Origin: Paraglaciecola hydrolytica | GTDB lineage: Bacteria; Pseudomonadota; Gammaproteobacteria; Enterobacterales; Alteromonadaceae | Length of the DNA: 64,000 nt | Direction of reading: 5' to 3' | Assembly (NCBI RefSeq): GCF_001565895.1 | Contig: NZ_LSNE01000005.1 | Coordinates: forward strand, 758,665-822,664 | Part shown: in pieces, positions 50,601 through 59,238 of the stretch | Layout: every line of letters starts with the position of its first letter | Numbering within the stretch: the stretch's first letter is position 1 | Made by a program: the position numbers and the translations under genes | The notes under the pieces: model-generated | What the model was told of the DNA's origin: nothing | What the model saw: the letters and a program-made list of their open reading frames with translations, nothing else | Databases searched by the model: none

Positions 50601-50870
50601 TTCTTGCTTTAATAAATGAGCGTAGGCCCAAATATTCAAAAAGATACTTTCATTATAAGGATCAGCAGTGTTTGAAAAATAAGTTTGAAAATAGTCTATT
50701 TGGACTGGACCATCTGCTGCATTGTTTTGAACTAGTATTCTTAAGGATTCAAGTTGTTCTTCAACTCCTTGATTGGTTGCAGCATAACTAGTACCCGAAA
50801 AAAAACAGCAAGCTAAAAAGCTGCTCAAAATAGCAGCTTTTATGGTGTTTTTAAACTTAGCTGAACCCAT
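47607..50870 (-). CDS. Hybrid sensor histidine kinase with TPR-like sensor, two receiver domains and HPt-like domain
   Basis: 1087 residues. Signal peptide (about 1-30); TPR-like helical repeats about 40-370 facing the periplasm; one TM helix about 395-420; HisKA FLARMSHEIRTPINAISG near 440; HATPase with GTGLGLAICKQLVELMQG; receiver 1 from about 680 (VLVADDVYLSRQV, phospho-Asp in LILDWKMPDIDGLE); receiver 2 from about 825 (ILLAEDNKLNQKVA, CILMDVQMPEMDG); HPt-like end with THDVLPALTYIGAFN (His near 1023). All phosphorelay residues are present. Its ATG is 3 nt after the stop of the borosin precursor gene, so it is translationally coupled to it. The sensor may detect the peptide or its export; inferred. 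Confidence 0.9.
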   Translation of the reverse strand: MGSAKFKNTIKAAILSSFLACCFFSGTSYAATNQGVEEQLESLRILVQNNAADGPVQIDYFQTYFSNTADPYNESIFLNIWAYAHLLKQELETAYEKLLLARTKADISNNEYQLAESFRIEGAVLDTIGEYGAALEALNNAFALYDGLQSSKVLGVYSSLSNVYSSLKNYPAMLQNAYRMLAVAQEYNDKIHEGLAYYRIALAQTRLANPRDAAVNFSLAEKILTDINYPFIGIIYYSIAEVNQTQGNVDAALKRISQSIEADRKVGFLYNEVPRLLLLAEIYRSQGDIELAISELKKGVNQDALKKDKIQFLQILERLIELTELTDNESAQLGFLKQYNTLYQQSFNQKQAQMLGINNVRLNVFEKDKAIKLLQKENELQLQSNLIQQQNIRYQVVIILTILVALLLVLALLIRTRRQRTQLNRYSIELKQATQAKSDFLARMSHEIRTPINAISGLTKLMQRSADKPEDITNLRQIDEASISLLGVINDILDFSKIEAGKLDIESTSFQLDKVISQSIRLQSIKAHEKNIELIQHIARDVPLFLQGDGMRIQQILINLLSNAVKFTDEGLVSVTVKNKETEQGLLLEFAVTDSGIGLSQNQIDGLFESFAQVDESISRKYGGTGLGLAICKQLVELMQGKIWIESKLGQGSTFYFTVPVQEDKNQHISSPSKQLSGLKVLVADDVYLSRQVIADALLNANITPDLANGGQQTLNKLRYAAAEHQPYELLILDWKMPDIDGLEVAAIINQEFKANKPKIIMLSAFDFSHMRQAAKQLGIKHFIEKPFSASELINKLQEVVFNIKANASISFTEMKTVPDLSGKRILLAEDNKLNQKVALGFLKYTNAQVVLAENGREVIEAFKNQVAFDCILMDVQMPEMDGLTATSTLRNELNCTIPIIAMTANAMKLDIQKSIDVGMTAHINKPIDPEYFYQVIAEILLTSSQALTPSSPVTALPTEEPLATNPIETLLIMDQQQAMQKRFIDEETFTSMLKDFVVKEPTINTLGTLIENKDYQGIYGITHDVLPALTYIGAFNIAKLAKSIELIIYNKKQTNTQDFTEQLNQFHQAMVGLVIKINKQLAESSE

Positions 50871-50873
50871 GGA

Positions 50874-51077
50874 TTAGTACGAGTGAACCTTAGGATCACT
50901 GCCTAAATTTTCAAATTGTTTTTGCACTGCATCCCAATCTTTATTCTTTATTAATGCGACATCGTCATTAGCTAAGCCGTATTTTTCAGCCGTCGCTACT
51001 GGGTTTTTTAAGTAGGCTTCTTTAAGTTCAGCATTACTATCGAGTTCTTCTAAAAAATCAGCGAGAGATTTTGCCAT
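50874..51077 (-). CDS. Split-borosin precursor peptide (SonA-like)
   Basis: 67-residue small acidic protein. Residues 4-48 (SLADFLEEL, AELKEAYLKNPVATAEKYGL, DDVALIKNKDWDAV) match the helical borosin-binding leader of SonA from Shewanella oneidensis, including the L-DF---L----L---Y--NP-----YGL pattern, a LigA/Nif11-like fold. The C-terminal tail NLGSDPKVHSY would be the core presented to the methyltransferase; Val64 is the only aliphatic residue near the end, and the chain ends with Tyr67. It lies 44 nt after the methyltransferase gene and 3 nt before the kinase gene. Upstream AGAAGGAAT gives a good ribosome site. Family call rests on pattern and gene pairing. Confidence 0.85.
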   Translation of the reverse strand: MAKSLADFLEELDSNAELKEAYLKNPVATAEKYGLANDDVALIKNKDWDAVQKQFENLGSDPKVHSY

Positions 51078-51121
51078 TTCATTATTCCTTCTAGGTTATT
51101 AATGTAAGTACAGTTTTAATG

Positions 51122-51940
51122 TTAAGTTTTACGGTAATTGATGACCTGTTCTTGAGTTAATCCAAGTTTTGTTAAACGCCCCGTATGATAATCCGGTAAA
51201 CCAAGTGAAGGCACAACTAAGGTTGAAATCAGAGTAGGTTTGCAATTGGCTAATTCACATAATGGGAAACGTTGAATTTTTGGGCCATACAATGGCATGG
51301 TTGCCGCTTCATACAAAATGATTTCGTGCGTAGCGGGATACAATTCCATTAACACTTCTTGATAAAGTATTAAGCCAACTTTGCAGTGATCAGCATTTAA
51401 CATACCTAAGGTCGCTTCCCCTGCCAAGCCAATTTGCCAGATGATCTGAGTCATATGTGGGTCGAGAGTATAATCGCGAAATAAAAACTGGGTGGCTTCA
51501 TAAGACTGACAGCCAAACGCAGCGGGATCGATACCTAAGTCAGCGACCAAACAATCTTCAGCAGAAATACCAGGCAACATTTCTGCGCGTAAACCTAATG
51601 CTCGCACTTGTTTTATTGCTGCATGGGAAGGGTTAACAAACACACCTGGGTGGCCATAAAATGCTGCACATACTTTTTGCCCAGCTATCACTGCATCAAC
51701 AATTCTGTCTGTCATTTGTTGGTAAGTGACAGCTCGCGATTTACCTTGTGTGTATAGGTCATTAAGTTCGACTGTATTGGGGTTAACTTTTTTAACCACA
51801 TTTTCACCGACTTTGTTGCTAATGCCGATAAACACAATATCTGCATTTTCAATAACACTCCGTGTTAACAAAGTCATTTGACCTGCAACACTGATACCAG
51901 TGCCCACCACGACTAATGAGCCTTCTTGCTTGGTCAGCAT
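51122..51940 (-). CDS. Split-borosin peptide backbone alpha-N-methyltransferase (SonM-like)
   Basis: 272-residue TP-methylase (tetrapyrrole methylase fold, PF00590) enzyme. SLVVVGTGISVAGQMTLLTR start, AAFYGHPGVFVNPSH (95-105) and LPGISAEDCLVADLGIDPAAFG (122-143) are close to SonM. Tyr63, Arg69 and Tyr73 in DLYTQGKSRAVTYQQM have the same spacing as the catalytic Tyr66/Arg72/Tyr76 recalled for OphMA. It lacks features of cobalamin or siroheme methylases and is far from such genes. Expected to add SAM-derived methyl groups to backbone amides of the adjacent precursor in trans. First gene of a three-gene operon; AAGGAC is just before the ATG. Confidence 0.9.
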   Translation of the reverse strand: MLTKQEGSLVVVGTGISVAGQMTLLTRSVIENADIVFIGISNKVGENVVKKVNPNTVELNDLYTQGKSRAVTYQQMTDRIVDAVIAGQKVCAAFYGHPGVFVNPSHAAIKQVRALGLRAEMLPGISAEDCLVADLGIDPAAFGCQSYEATQFLFRDYTLDPHMTQIIWQIGLAGEATLGMLNADHCKVGLILYQEVLMELYPATHEIILYEAATMPLYGPKIQRFPLCELANCKPTLISTLVVPSLGLPDYHTGRLTKLGLTQEQVINYRKT

Positions 51941-52284
51941 ACAGTCCTTGTTCCTTTATTTTTATTCTACCTAACAATACCAGTACAATTTTGCCAAGGC
52001 TAGCTTGTTTGAATTTTTAATAGGTATTTTTTTGCCCCTGAGAATTGCTTAAAAATCAACTGAAATTAAAAATGACTGATGGGCTTTAAAAACCAATAAC
52101 AGCAAAGAATAAATAGAAACAATAAAAAGACACAGGCCTAATAAATCACAACTAACCTGCTGGACAACAAGTCGGTTAAAGCACCTATTTTTCAAGATAC
52201 ATCAACTCGACCTGCCTGCAGCATTACAGTAAAGTGCGGGGTGTAGTGTTGTATAAAATCAAAAATATAAAGACAGGAACAACT
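51941..52284. other. Divergent intergenic region, borosin operon / amidohydrolase
   Basis: 344 bp, AT-rich, between the start of the borosin operon (-) and of the amidohydrolase gene (+). TATAAAAT at about 52251-52258 is a possible -10 element for the + gene. No clear operator repeat or riboswitch is recognised. Both promoters should be here. Confidence 0.5.
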
Positions 52285-55200
52285 ATGTATAAATTATCCA
52301 AAAACGCGTTTAGCGTTGTGGCGTTATGTGCTGCGACGTTTTGCAGCCAATATTCCATCGCAGCAGAAGAAGAAAAAGCTGACAAGCCCAAGTGGGATGT
52401 ACTTAATCCCAAACTTCCTTTGCACAAGGTATCCATTGATACCGATCAAACTACCTGGTCAAGCTTAGACATTACCCCCGATGGCAAGACCATAGTGTTT
52501 GATATGTTAGGCGACCTCTACACCGTGCCAATTACTGGCGGCAAAGCCACGTCACTGACTCAAGATTTTGCTTGGAATATTCACCCTGCCGTTAGCCCAA
52601 GTGGTAAACAGTTAGCCTTTATTTCCGACCGTGGTGGTATTTCCAGTTTGTGGGTGATGAATATCGATGGCAGTGACCTAAAACAACTCAGCACTGAAAA
52701 AAACAATCTGATCCATTCACCTAAGTGGAGCCCTGATGGCGAATATATCGCGGTGACTAAAGGCATTATGTCGTCACGCAGTATCCCCGCAGGCGAAATT
52801 TGGCTTTATCATAAAAGTGGTGGAGATGGCCTAGCTTTAAAGGAGCGAGTAAACGGTAAAAAAGATCAAAAGAATATTGCTGATCCGGCGTTTTCGCCAG
52901 ACGGTAAATATGTCTATTTCACCCAAGATGTCACTGGCGGCAGTACTTTTAGCTATAACCGCGATCCACTCAAAGGCATATTTGCCATAAGTCGTTATGA
53001 AATGGCTAATGGTGAAGAAGAAACTTATGTAAGTGGAACAGGTGGTGCAGTGGTTCCAACGCCATCACCAGATGGTAAAAAACTGGCTTTTATACGCCGC
53101 GTCAGAGAAAAGACCGCACTGTTTATCAAAGAATTAGACAGTGGTATCGAATCCCCTATTTACCTTGAACTCGAACACGATATGCAGGAAGGTTTTGGCT
53201 CTGAGGGCTATTTTGCTTATTTTGACTGGACACCTGATTCTAAAGAAATCGTGTTTTGGACGGCCGGTAAGTTCCACAAAATCAATGTAGCTAGCCAAGC
53301 TGTCAGTAATATTCCGGTACAAGTACAGGCCGAGTTGCAGTATGCCGACGCCTTACGTTTTGATGTCGATGTGGCGCCAGATACCTTTAAGATCAAAATG
53401 GCACGTTGGACACAAAAATCTCCCGATGGAAAATCCCTGTTATTTCAGGCGCTGGGTAAACTTTACATCAAAGATATCAAGTCAGGCAAAATCGCGCGTT
53501 TGACTAAACAAAATGAATATGACGAGCTTTATCCCCGTTACTCCAATGATGGAAAATCTATTGTTTATACCACCTGGAATGACCAAAAATTGGGTAGTAT
53601 ACGTACCATCAGTGCTAAAGGTGGCAAAGATACCCAACTAACTAAAACTCCGGGTCATTACATCGAACCAAGTTTTTCCACTGATGGCAAACTCATTACT
53701 TATAAGAAAATCACCGGCGGTTATTTACTCAGCCCTGATTATTCGGTTGAGCCCGGCATCTATGTCTTAGATATTAAAACCGGCGACAGTAAACGTGTTA
53801 GCCAATCTGGTTCAGCCCCGCAGTTTGCCGGAGATAACAGCCGTGTTTATATCACCACGTCAGTACCTGGCAGCAGTTATCCTGAATCTCAGTTAATAAG
53901 CGTGGATTTAAACGGCGAAGATAAACGTGAACATTTATATGGTGCGGACAACGTATCCGAATACCGCTTATCACCAGATAAAAAATGGTTAGCTTTTACC
54001 TATCAATACAATGCTTATGTAGTGCCTTTTGTCGATACCGGCAAACGAGTCAGTATTGGACCTAAAACCACCACACTGCCGGTCAAACAACTTTCTAGCC
54101 ATGCTGGCGAATACCTAAACTGGAGCGCCGATAGTCAATCCGTTAGCTGGTATCACGGCGCTACCTATTACGAACGTGAACTAAAAGATGCGTTTAGTTT
54201 TATCGACGGGGCTCCCGAAACCTTGCCTGAACCAGTAAAAGCAGGTATTTCAGTCAGTTTTGAGCAGCAAAGCGATAAACCCAGTGGTTATAAAGCTCTA
54301 GTGGGTGGCACGGTGGTTACTATGCGTAATGCTGATAAAGAACAAGAAATTATCGAAAACGCGGTGGTCTTGATCAAAGACAACATTATTGAAGCTGTGG
54401 GAAAAGTGGGTGAAGTGACTATCCCCAAAGGGAGTTTAGAAATTGACACCACAGGCCTCACTATCCTCCCCGGTTTAGTGGATACCCACGCTCATGGCGC
54501 ACAAGGTAGCAACGAAATCATCCCCCAACAAAACTGGAGCATGTACTCTAATGTGGCGTTTGGTGTGACCACTATTCACGACCCATCTAACGATACTACA
54601 GAGATATTCTCGGCAGCTGAATTACAAAAAGCCGGCAAGATAGTTGCACCTCGTATCTATTCTACCGGTACTATTTTGTATGGTGCAGAGGCTTATGACT
54701 ACAAAGCGATTATCAACAATTACGAAGATGCGCTGTATCACGTAAAACGCTTGAAAGACACCGGTGCGATATCGGTAAAAAGCTACAATCAACCTGCTCG
54801 GTCAACCCGACAACAAATTCTTGCGGCAGCACGTGAATTACAAATGATGGTAGTACCTGAAGGTGGTGGTAAGTTCCAACAAAACGTGAGCATGATAGTG
54901 GATGGCCATACTGGTCTCGAACATTCCCTGCCCATTGCTAACGGCTATAACGATTTAACCACGCTTTGGGCCGCTACAGAGTTTGGCTACACGCCCACTT
55001 TTGTAGTGTCTTATGGCGGTATGATGGGCGAAGAGTATATGTATGATCGTAATGAAGTATGGAAGAACCCGCGTTTATTGCGTTATACCCCAAGCTTTTT
55101 GTTAGATGAACGCGCCATTGTCAGACCCACAGCACCAGACGAGCAATATAACCATCCCAATGTTGCCCGTTATGCCAAAGTACTACGTGAAAAAGGTGTT

Positions 55201-55605
55201 AGTGTGCATATTGGCGCCCACGGCCAGCGAGAGGGTTTAGCTGCACATTGGGAGTTACAACTCATGACCCAAGGTGGTTTTACCCCCTGGGAAGCCCTAC
55301 GAGCAGCGACGATAGACGGCGCCACTCACTTAGGCATGGGCAAACAAATCGGCAGTGTCGAAAAGGGTAAATTAGCTGACTTAGTCATTACCGACGGCAA
55401 TGTCTTGAATGATGTGAGTCGCAGCGAATATGTGACATATACGGTATTAAATGGCCGAGTCTATGAAGCCGCTACCATGAATGAAGTTGGCAGCAAACAT
55501 AAACGCCAGCCTTTCTTTTTCGAAAAAAATAATACGCTCTATATGCCTAAAGAAACCGCTGAAGCTGTCAAAGCCAAAGCGGAAAAACACCATTGGGTGC
55601 ACTAA
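52285..55605 (+). CDS. Exported TolB-type beta-propeller amidohydrolase
   Basis: 1106 residues from ATG 52285 (AGGAAC upstream); an in-frame ATG at 52234 precedes the signal peptide and is unlikely. Signal peptide MYKLSKNAFSVVALCAATFCSQYSIAA. Residues about 50-660 are WD40-like/TolB propeller repeats (PDGKTIVF, PSGKQLAFISDRGG, SPDGKYVYF). The C-terminal metal-dependent amidohydrolase has GLVDTHAHGAQG near 730, IGAHGQREGLAAHWEL and a final GSVEKGKLADLVI. Such exported fusion proteins hydrolyse peptides or amides; substrate unknown. Divergent from the borosin operon. Confidence 0.9.
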   Translation: MYKLSKNAFSVVALCAATFCSQYSIAAEEEKADKPKWDVLNPKLPLHKVSIDTDQTTWSSLDITPDGKTIVFDMLGDLYTVPITGGKATSLTQDFAWNIHPAVSPSGKQLAFISDRGGISSLWVMNIDGSDLKQLSTEKNNLIHSPKWSPDGEYIAVTKGIMSSRSIPAGEIWLYHKSGGDGLALKERVNGKKDQKNIADPAFSPDGKYVYFTQDVTGGSTFSYNRDPLKGIFAISRYEMANGEEETYVSGTGGAVVPTPSPDGKKLAFIRRVREKTALFIKELDSGIESPIYLELEHDMQEGFGSEGYFAYFDWTPDSKEIVFWTAGKFHKINVASQAVSNIPVQVQAELQYADALRFDVDVAPDTFKIKMARWTQKSPDGKSLLFQALGKLYIKDIKSGKIARLTKQNEYDELYPRYSNDGKSIVYTTWNDQKLGSIRTISAKGGKDTQLTKTPGHYIEPSFSTDGKLITYKKITGGYLLSPDYSVEPGIYVLDIKTGDSKRVSQSGSAPQFAGDNSRVYITTSVPGSSYPESQLISVDLNGEDKREHLYGADNVSEYRLSPDKKWLAFTYQYNAYVVPFVDTGKRVSIGPKTTTLPVKQLSSHAGEYLNWSADSQSVSWYHGATYYERELKDAFSFIDGAPETLPEPVKAGISVSFEQQSDKPSGYKALVGGTVVTMRNADKEQEIIENAVVLIKDNIIEAVGKVGEVTIPKGSLEIDTTGLTILPGLVDTHAHGAQGSNEIIPQQNWSMYSNVAFGVTTIHDPSNDTTEIFSAAELQKAGKIVAPRIYSTGTILYGAEAYDYKAIINNYEDALYHVKRLKDTGAISVKSYNQPARSTRQQILAAARELQMMVVPEGGGKFQQNVSMIVDGHTGLEHSLPIANGYNDLTTLWAATEFGYTPTFVVSYGGMMGEEYMYDRNEVWKNPRLLRYTPSFLLDERAIVRPTAPDEQYNHPNVARYAKVLREKGVSVHIGAHGQREGLAAHWELQLMTQGGFTPWEALRAATIDGATHLGMGKQIGSVEKGKLADLVITDGNVLNDVSRSEYVTYTVLNGRVYEAATMNEVGSKHKRQPFFFEKNNTLYMPKETAEAVKAKAEKHHWVH

Positions 55606-55622
55606 GTCACTAAATTAACTTC

Positions 55623-55648
55623 AAAGGCGCATTGATTGCGCCTTTTTT
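55623..55648 (+). terminator. Rho-independent terminator after the amidohydrolase gene
   Basis: AAAGGCGC (55623-55630) and GCGCCTTT (55638-55645), 7-nt loop, then TTTTT. Similar to the hairpin after dcp. Confidence 0.85.
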
Positions 55649-55745
55649 ATTACTTTTATACCTAGATAGGTTTTATGCTGTTGTTGAAGGGTCTAGACTG
55701 ACAACAAGCCTACAATCAACACATTGCAAATCGAGAATCTATTAT

Positions 55746-56762
55746 ATGCCTGATAATGACTTTGAAAGCTCCTTTGCTCATTTAAAACAAACCATTCCTT
55801 TATTACTCAAACACAAAGTTTCGGCTTTACCTATTAACTACGCCCTTTGGTATACCTATGTGGCTAATGGCTCGGCTGGATTAAAAAGTGCCATTGACCA
55901 CGCTATTCAAAATAAATTGCCTTTAACTGAGTCAAAAACCAAAGAACTGTATCGCCAACATTTGGCCGAAAACCAAGAAGTCACGGCCTGGGAGTTACGC
56001 CAGTCACTTGAGGCCATGTTAATTGAGTTATCTCAGTCCATATCTGATACCCGCAGCGAAACCACTAACTTTAAAGCCACCATGGATAATTGTGTTGATG
56101 ACTTAGTTAAGGTCGAAAAAGAAGGTTTATCCATCGAAGAAGTGATGTCACTGGTGCGTAACTTGGTGAAAGAAACCCAGAATATCCGCCGCAGCACCAT
56201 GAGTTTTAATTCCGCGCTTAGTGAAGCACAGCGAGAGATAGATGTATTACGTACGCAACTAGAACAAAGTCAACAAGAAGCACTCTACGATGCCCTAACC
56301 GGTTTGTGTAATCGTCGCTATTTTGATGAAGAACTGGCCAGCCATGCTATGCGTCCAGATTTGTTTCTATTGTTAGTTGATCTCGATCATTTTAAAAAGA
56401 TTAATGACAACTATGGCCATGTCATGGGTGACTTAGTGCTTAAAGCCACCGCCAAAAAACTACAAGCTTGTTGCCAAGACGGAACTCAAGCCTTTCGTTT
56501 TGGTGGTGAAGAATTTGCCATCATAATACCCAACAGTAATTTTTCTCGAGCGCGCAGTTTGGCGGAAACCATGCGCAAATCCATTGAGAAAATCAGTGTA
56601 AAAGACAAACGCAGTGGCGAGGTGTTGGGCGGTATCAGTGCCTCTATTGGTCTCGCTGAACTCAGAAAAGGCATGAACCCATTGGCATTAATAGAGCAGG
56701 CCGACAAACAGTTATACGAAGCCAAACGTTTAGGCCGCAATCGCGTAATGCCAATTTTGTAG
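55746..56762 (+). CDS. GGDEF-domain diguanylate cyclase
   Basis: 338 residues from ATG 55746; a longer in-frame start at 55632 would run through the terminator hairpin region and adds non-family sequence. The N-terminal about 165 residues form a helical sensory region (LPINYALWYTYVANGSAGLKSAIDHAI) with a coiled coil just before GGDEF. The catalytic domain has DALTGLCNRRYFDEEL, LDHFKKINDNYGHVMGD and the active GGEEF in FRFGGEEFAI. No RxxD inhibitory site precedes it. Makes cyclic-di-GMP from two GTP; cytoplasmic. It is followed by fusA2 but not clearly co-transcribed. Confidence 0.92.
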   Translation: MPDNDFESSFAHLKQTIPLLLKHKVSALPINYALWYTYVANGSAGLKSAIDHAIQNKLPLTESKTKELYRQHLAENQEVTAWELRQSLEAMLIELSQSISDTRSETTNFKATMDNCVDDLVKVEKEGLSIEEVMSLVRNLVKETQNIRRSTMSFNSALSEAQREIDVLRTQLEQSQQEALYDALTGLCNRRYFDEELASHAMRPDLFLLLVDLDHFKKINDNYGHVMGDLVLKATAKKLQACCQDGTQAFRFGGEEFAIIIPNSNFSRARSLAETMRKSIEKISVKDKRSGEVLGGISASIGLAELRKGMNPLALIEQADKQLYEAKRLGRNRVMPIL

Positions 56763-56858
56763 ATAAAATAACCTTAAAAAATCGTGGTTTTTACGACCAG
56801 ATAGGCAATATATTGAAATTTAAGCAAAAAGAAATCAGCAAGCGCGTAAAATATCTTG

Positions 56859-56885
56859 TATAATCCCGCGCAATTTTTACTCAGA
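56859..56885 (+). promoter_or_regulatory. Probable -10 element and GC-rich discriminator of fusA2
   Basis: TATAAT at 56859-56864 (in TTGTATAATCCCGCGC) followed by the GC-rich CCCGCGC; the -35 box is weak. The ATG is at 56900. Confidence 0.55.
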
Positions 56886-56899
56886 CCGAAGTTGACCCA

Positions 56900-58993
56900 A
56901 TGACAGACTTATCCTTATACAGAAACATCGGTATTTTCGCCCACGTTGACGCGGGTAAAACTACCACTACTGAACGTATTCTAAAATTAACCGGCAGGAT
57001 CCATAAGACTGGTGAAGTGCATGATGGTGAATCTACCACTGACTTCATGGAGCAGGAAGCTGAGCGTGGTATAACGATCCAGTCAGCAGCAGTAAGCTGT
57101 TTCTGGAAAGATCACCGTTTTAACGTAATCGATACTCCTGGACACGTTGACTTCACTGTTGAAGTTTACCGTTCATTAAAAGTATTAGATGGCGGTATCG
57201 GCGTATTCTGTGGTTCTGGTGGTGTTGAACCACAATCAGAAACTAACTGGCGTTATGCTAACGACTCTAAAGTTTCACGTGTTATTTTCGTGAACAAATT
57301 AGACCGTATGGGTGCAGACTTCTATCGTGTTGTTGGCCAAATCAAGAAAGTATTGGCTGCTGAACCTTTAGTCATGACTTTACCTATTGGTATTGAAGAC
57401 CAATTTGTTGGTGTGGTTGACGTATTAACTCGTCAAGCCTATGTGTGGGATGACACTGGTTTACCAGAAAACTACACTATCACTGACGTACCTGCTGACA
57501 TGGTTGAGAAAGTTGAAAAATACCGTGAGCAATTAGTTGAAACTGCTGTTGAACAAGACGACGACCTAATGATGGCTTATATGGATGGCGAAGAGCCTTC
57601 TATTGACGACCTGAAACGTTGTATCCGTAAAGGTACTCGTGACTTGGTATTCTTCCCCACTTTCTGTGGTTCAGCTTTCAAAAACAAAGGTATGCAAAAC
57701 GTACTTGACGCAGTTGTTGATTATTTACCTGCGCCAAACGAAGTTAACCCACAGCCATTGACTGATGAAGAAGGTAACCCAATTGGTAAGTTTGCTATCG
57801 TTAAGGCTTCTGAGCCTTTCCGTGCCTTAGCATTCAAAATCATGGATGACCGTTTTGGAGCCTTAACTTTTGTTCGCGTATACTCAGGTGTATTGAACAA
57901 GGGTGACAGCATCCTTAACTCTTTCACGGGTAAAACTGAACGTATCGGCCGTATGGTTGAGATGCAAGCCAACGAACGTCTTGAAATCAGTTCAGCTACT
58001 GCCGGTGACATCATCGCTATCGTGGGCATGAAAAACGTGCAAACTGGTCACACTCTTTGTGATCCTAAGCACCCATGTACACTTGAAGCCATGGTATTCC
58101 CAGAGCCAGTAATTTCTATTGCTGTTGCACCTAAAGATAAAGGTGGTTCTGAGAAAATGGGTGTGGCTATCGGTAAAATGGTTGCTGAAGATCCTACTTT
58201 CCGTGTTGAAACTGACGTTGACTCTGGTGAAACCATCCTCAAAGGTATGGGTGAATTGCACTTAGACATCAAAGTTGACATCCTTAAGCGTACGTACGGC
58301 GTTGATTTGATCGTTGGTGAGCCCCAAGTTGCTTACCGTGAAACTATTACCAAAGAAGTTGAAGATTCTTATACCCATAAGAAACAATCAGGTGGTTCTG
58401 GTCAATACGGTAAAATCGATTATAAAATTCGTCCTGGTGAGCCAAACTCTGGATTTGCGTTTAAGTCTTCTGTTGTGGGCGGTAACGTTCCTAAAGAATT
58501 CTTCCCAGCCATTGAAAAAGGTTTCAAAGGCATGATGAGTTCAGGCGTATTAGCTGGCTTCCCAGTATTAGACGTTGAAGTTGAATTGTTAGACGGTGGA
58601 TTCCACGCCGTTGACTCATCAGCCATCGCGTTTGAAATCGCTGCTAAAGGCGCTTTCCGTCAATCGATCCCAAAAGCCGGTCCTCAATTGATTGAGCCCA
58701 TCATGAAAGTTGACGTGTTCACGCCAGACGATCACGTTGGTGACGTAATCGGTGACTTAAACCGTCGTCGCGGTATGATCAAAGACCAAGAAGCCGGTGT
58801 TACTGGTGTACGTGTTAAAGCTGACGTACCACTAGCTGAAATGTTTGGTTATATCGGTACACTACGTACTATGACGTCAGGCCGTGGTCAGTTCTCTATG
58901 GAGTTCTCACACTACATGCCTTGTCCAAGCAACGTTTCTGAGAAAGTCATCACAGAAACTAAAGCGCGTAAAGCAGCTGAAGCTAAAAAGTAA
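56900..58993 (+). CDS. fusA2: Elongation factor G, second copy (fusA2/FusB type)
   Basis: 697-residue translocation GTPase with all five G motifs: [12 protein letters not shown] (G1), RGITIQSAA (G2), DTPGHVDFT (G3), VNKLDRMG (G4) and CGSAFKNKG (G5). Start [22 protein letters not shown] and the [15 protein letters not shown] segment match the second EF-G (FusB) of Vibrio and Shewanella rather than the str-operon FusA. It is not next to rpsL/rpsG/tuf. It may act in translocation or ribosome recycling. Confidence 0.93.
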   Translation: MTDLSLYRNIGIFAHVDAGKTTTTERILKLTGRIHKTGEVHDGESTTDFMEQEAERGITIQSAAVSCFWKDHRFNVIDTPGHVDFTVEVYRSLKVLDGGIGVFCGSGGVEPQSETNWRYANDSKVSRVIFVNKLDRMGADFYRVVGQIKKVLAAEPLVMTLPIGIEDQFVGVVDVLTRQAYVWDDTGLPENYTITDVPADMVEKVEKYREQLVETAVEQDDDLMMAYMDGEEPSIDDLKRCIRKGTRDLVFFPTFCGSAFKNKGMQNVLDAVVDYLPAPNEVNPQPLTDEEGNPIGKFAIVKASEPFRALAFKIMDDRFGALTFVRVYSGVLNKGDSILNSFTGKTERIGRMVEMQANERLEISSATAGDIIAIVGMKNVQTGHTLCDPKHPCTLEAMVFPEPVISIAVAPKDKGGSEKMGVAIGKMVAEDPTFRVETDVDSGETILKGMGELHLDIKVDILKRTYGVDLIVGEPQVAYRETITKEVEDSYTHKKQSGGSGQYGKIDYKIRPGEPNSGFAFKSSVVGGNVPKEFFPAIEKGFKGMMSSGVLAGFPVLDVEVELLDGGFHAVDSSAIAFEIAAKGAFRQSIPKAGPQLIEPIMKVDVFTPDDHVGDVIGDLNRRRGMIKDQEAGVTGVRVKADVPLAEMFGYIGTLRTMTSGRGQFSMEFSHYMPCPSNVSEKVITETKARKAAEAKK

Positions 58994-59014
58994 TTTTAGT
59001 TAAAGATTGAATCT

Positions 59015-59042
59015 AAGCCCCGCCATTGAGCGGGGCTTTTTT
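59015..59042 (+). terminator. Rho-independent terminator after fusA2
   Basis: AAGCCCCGC (59015-59023) pairs with GCGGGGCTT, loop CATTGA, followed by TTTTT. Confidence 0.92.
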
Positions 59043-59173
59043 ATGCGCTAAATATTTTGAAGTGCGAGTATTGGAACCTTGTTTGACGCTAAGCGTTTTT
59101 TACAATGCTTGACCTACAAGTGAATTGTATGTGCGTTTTGTTAGTCATCCTTTAGACCGTCAGAGTGTGAACA

Positions 59174-59210
59174 TAAAAAAGGCATGTTAGATAACTTATC
59201 TACATGCCTT
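59174..59210 (-). terminator. Rho-independent terminator of the cyclophilin gene
   Basis: On the + strand an A-run is followed by AAGGCATGT (59179-59187) and ACATGCCTT (59202-59210) with an inner TAGATA/TATCTA stem. Read on the minus strand it is a long hairpin ending in TTTTTT, 29 nt after the gene. Confidence 0.88.
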
Positions 59211-59238
59211 GTTAATACAGTTTATTTACTATCTGTAC

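Noticed and set aside
50874-51077. Reading the 67-residue protein as an extradiol dioxygenase LigA or Nif11 protein
   Set aside because: The helical fold is similar, but pairing with a SonM-like methyltransferase fits a borosin precursor better.
51122-51940. Reading the TP-methylase as a siroheme/cobalamin biosynthesis enzyme
   Set aside because: No corrin or heme genes nearby and the sequence is closer to SonM, with the OphMA-type Tyr-Arg-Tyr spacing.
56900-58993. Ribosome-protection (Tet(M)-type) resistance protein
   Set aside because: Length and motifs match EF-G copy 2, not the Tet family.
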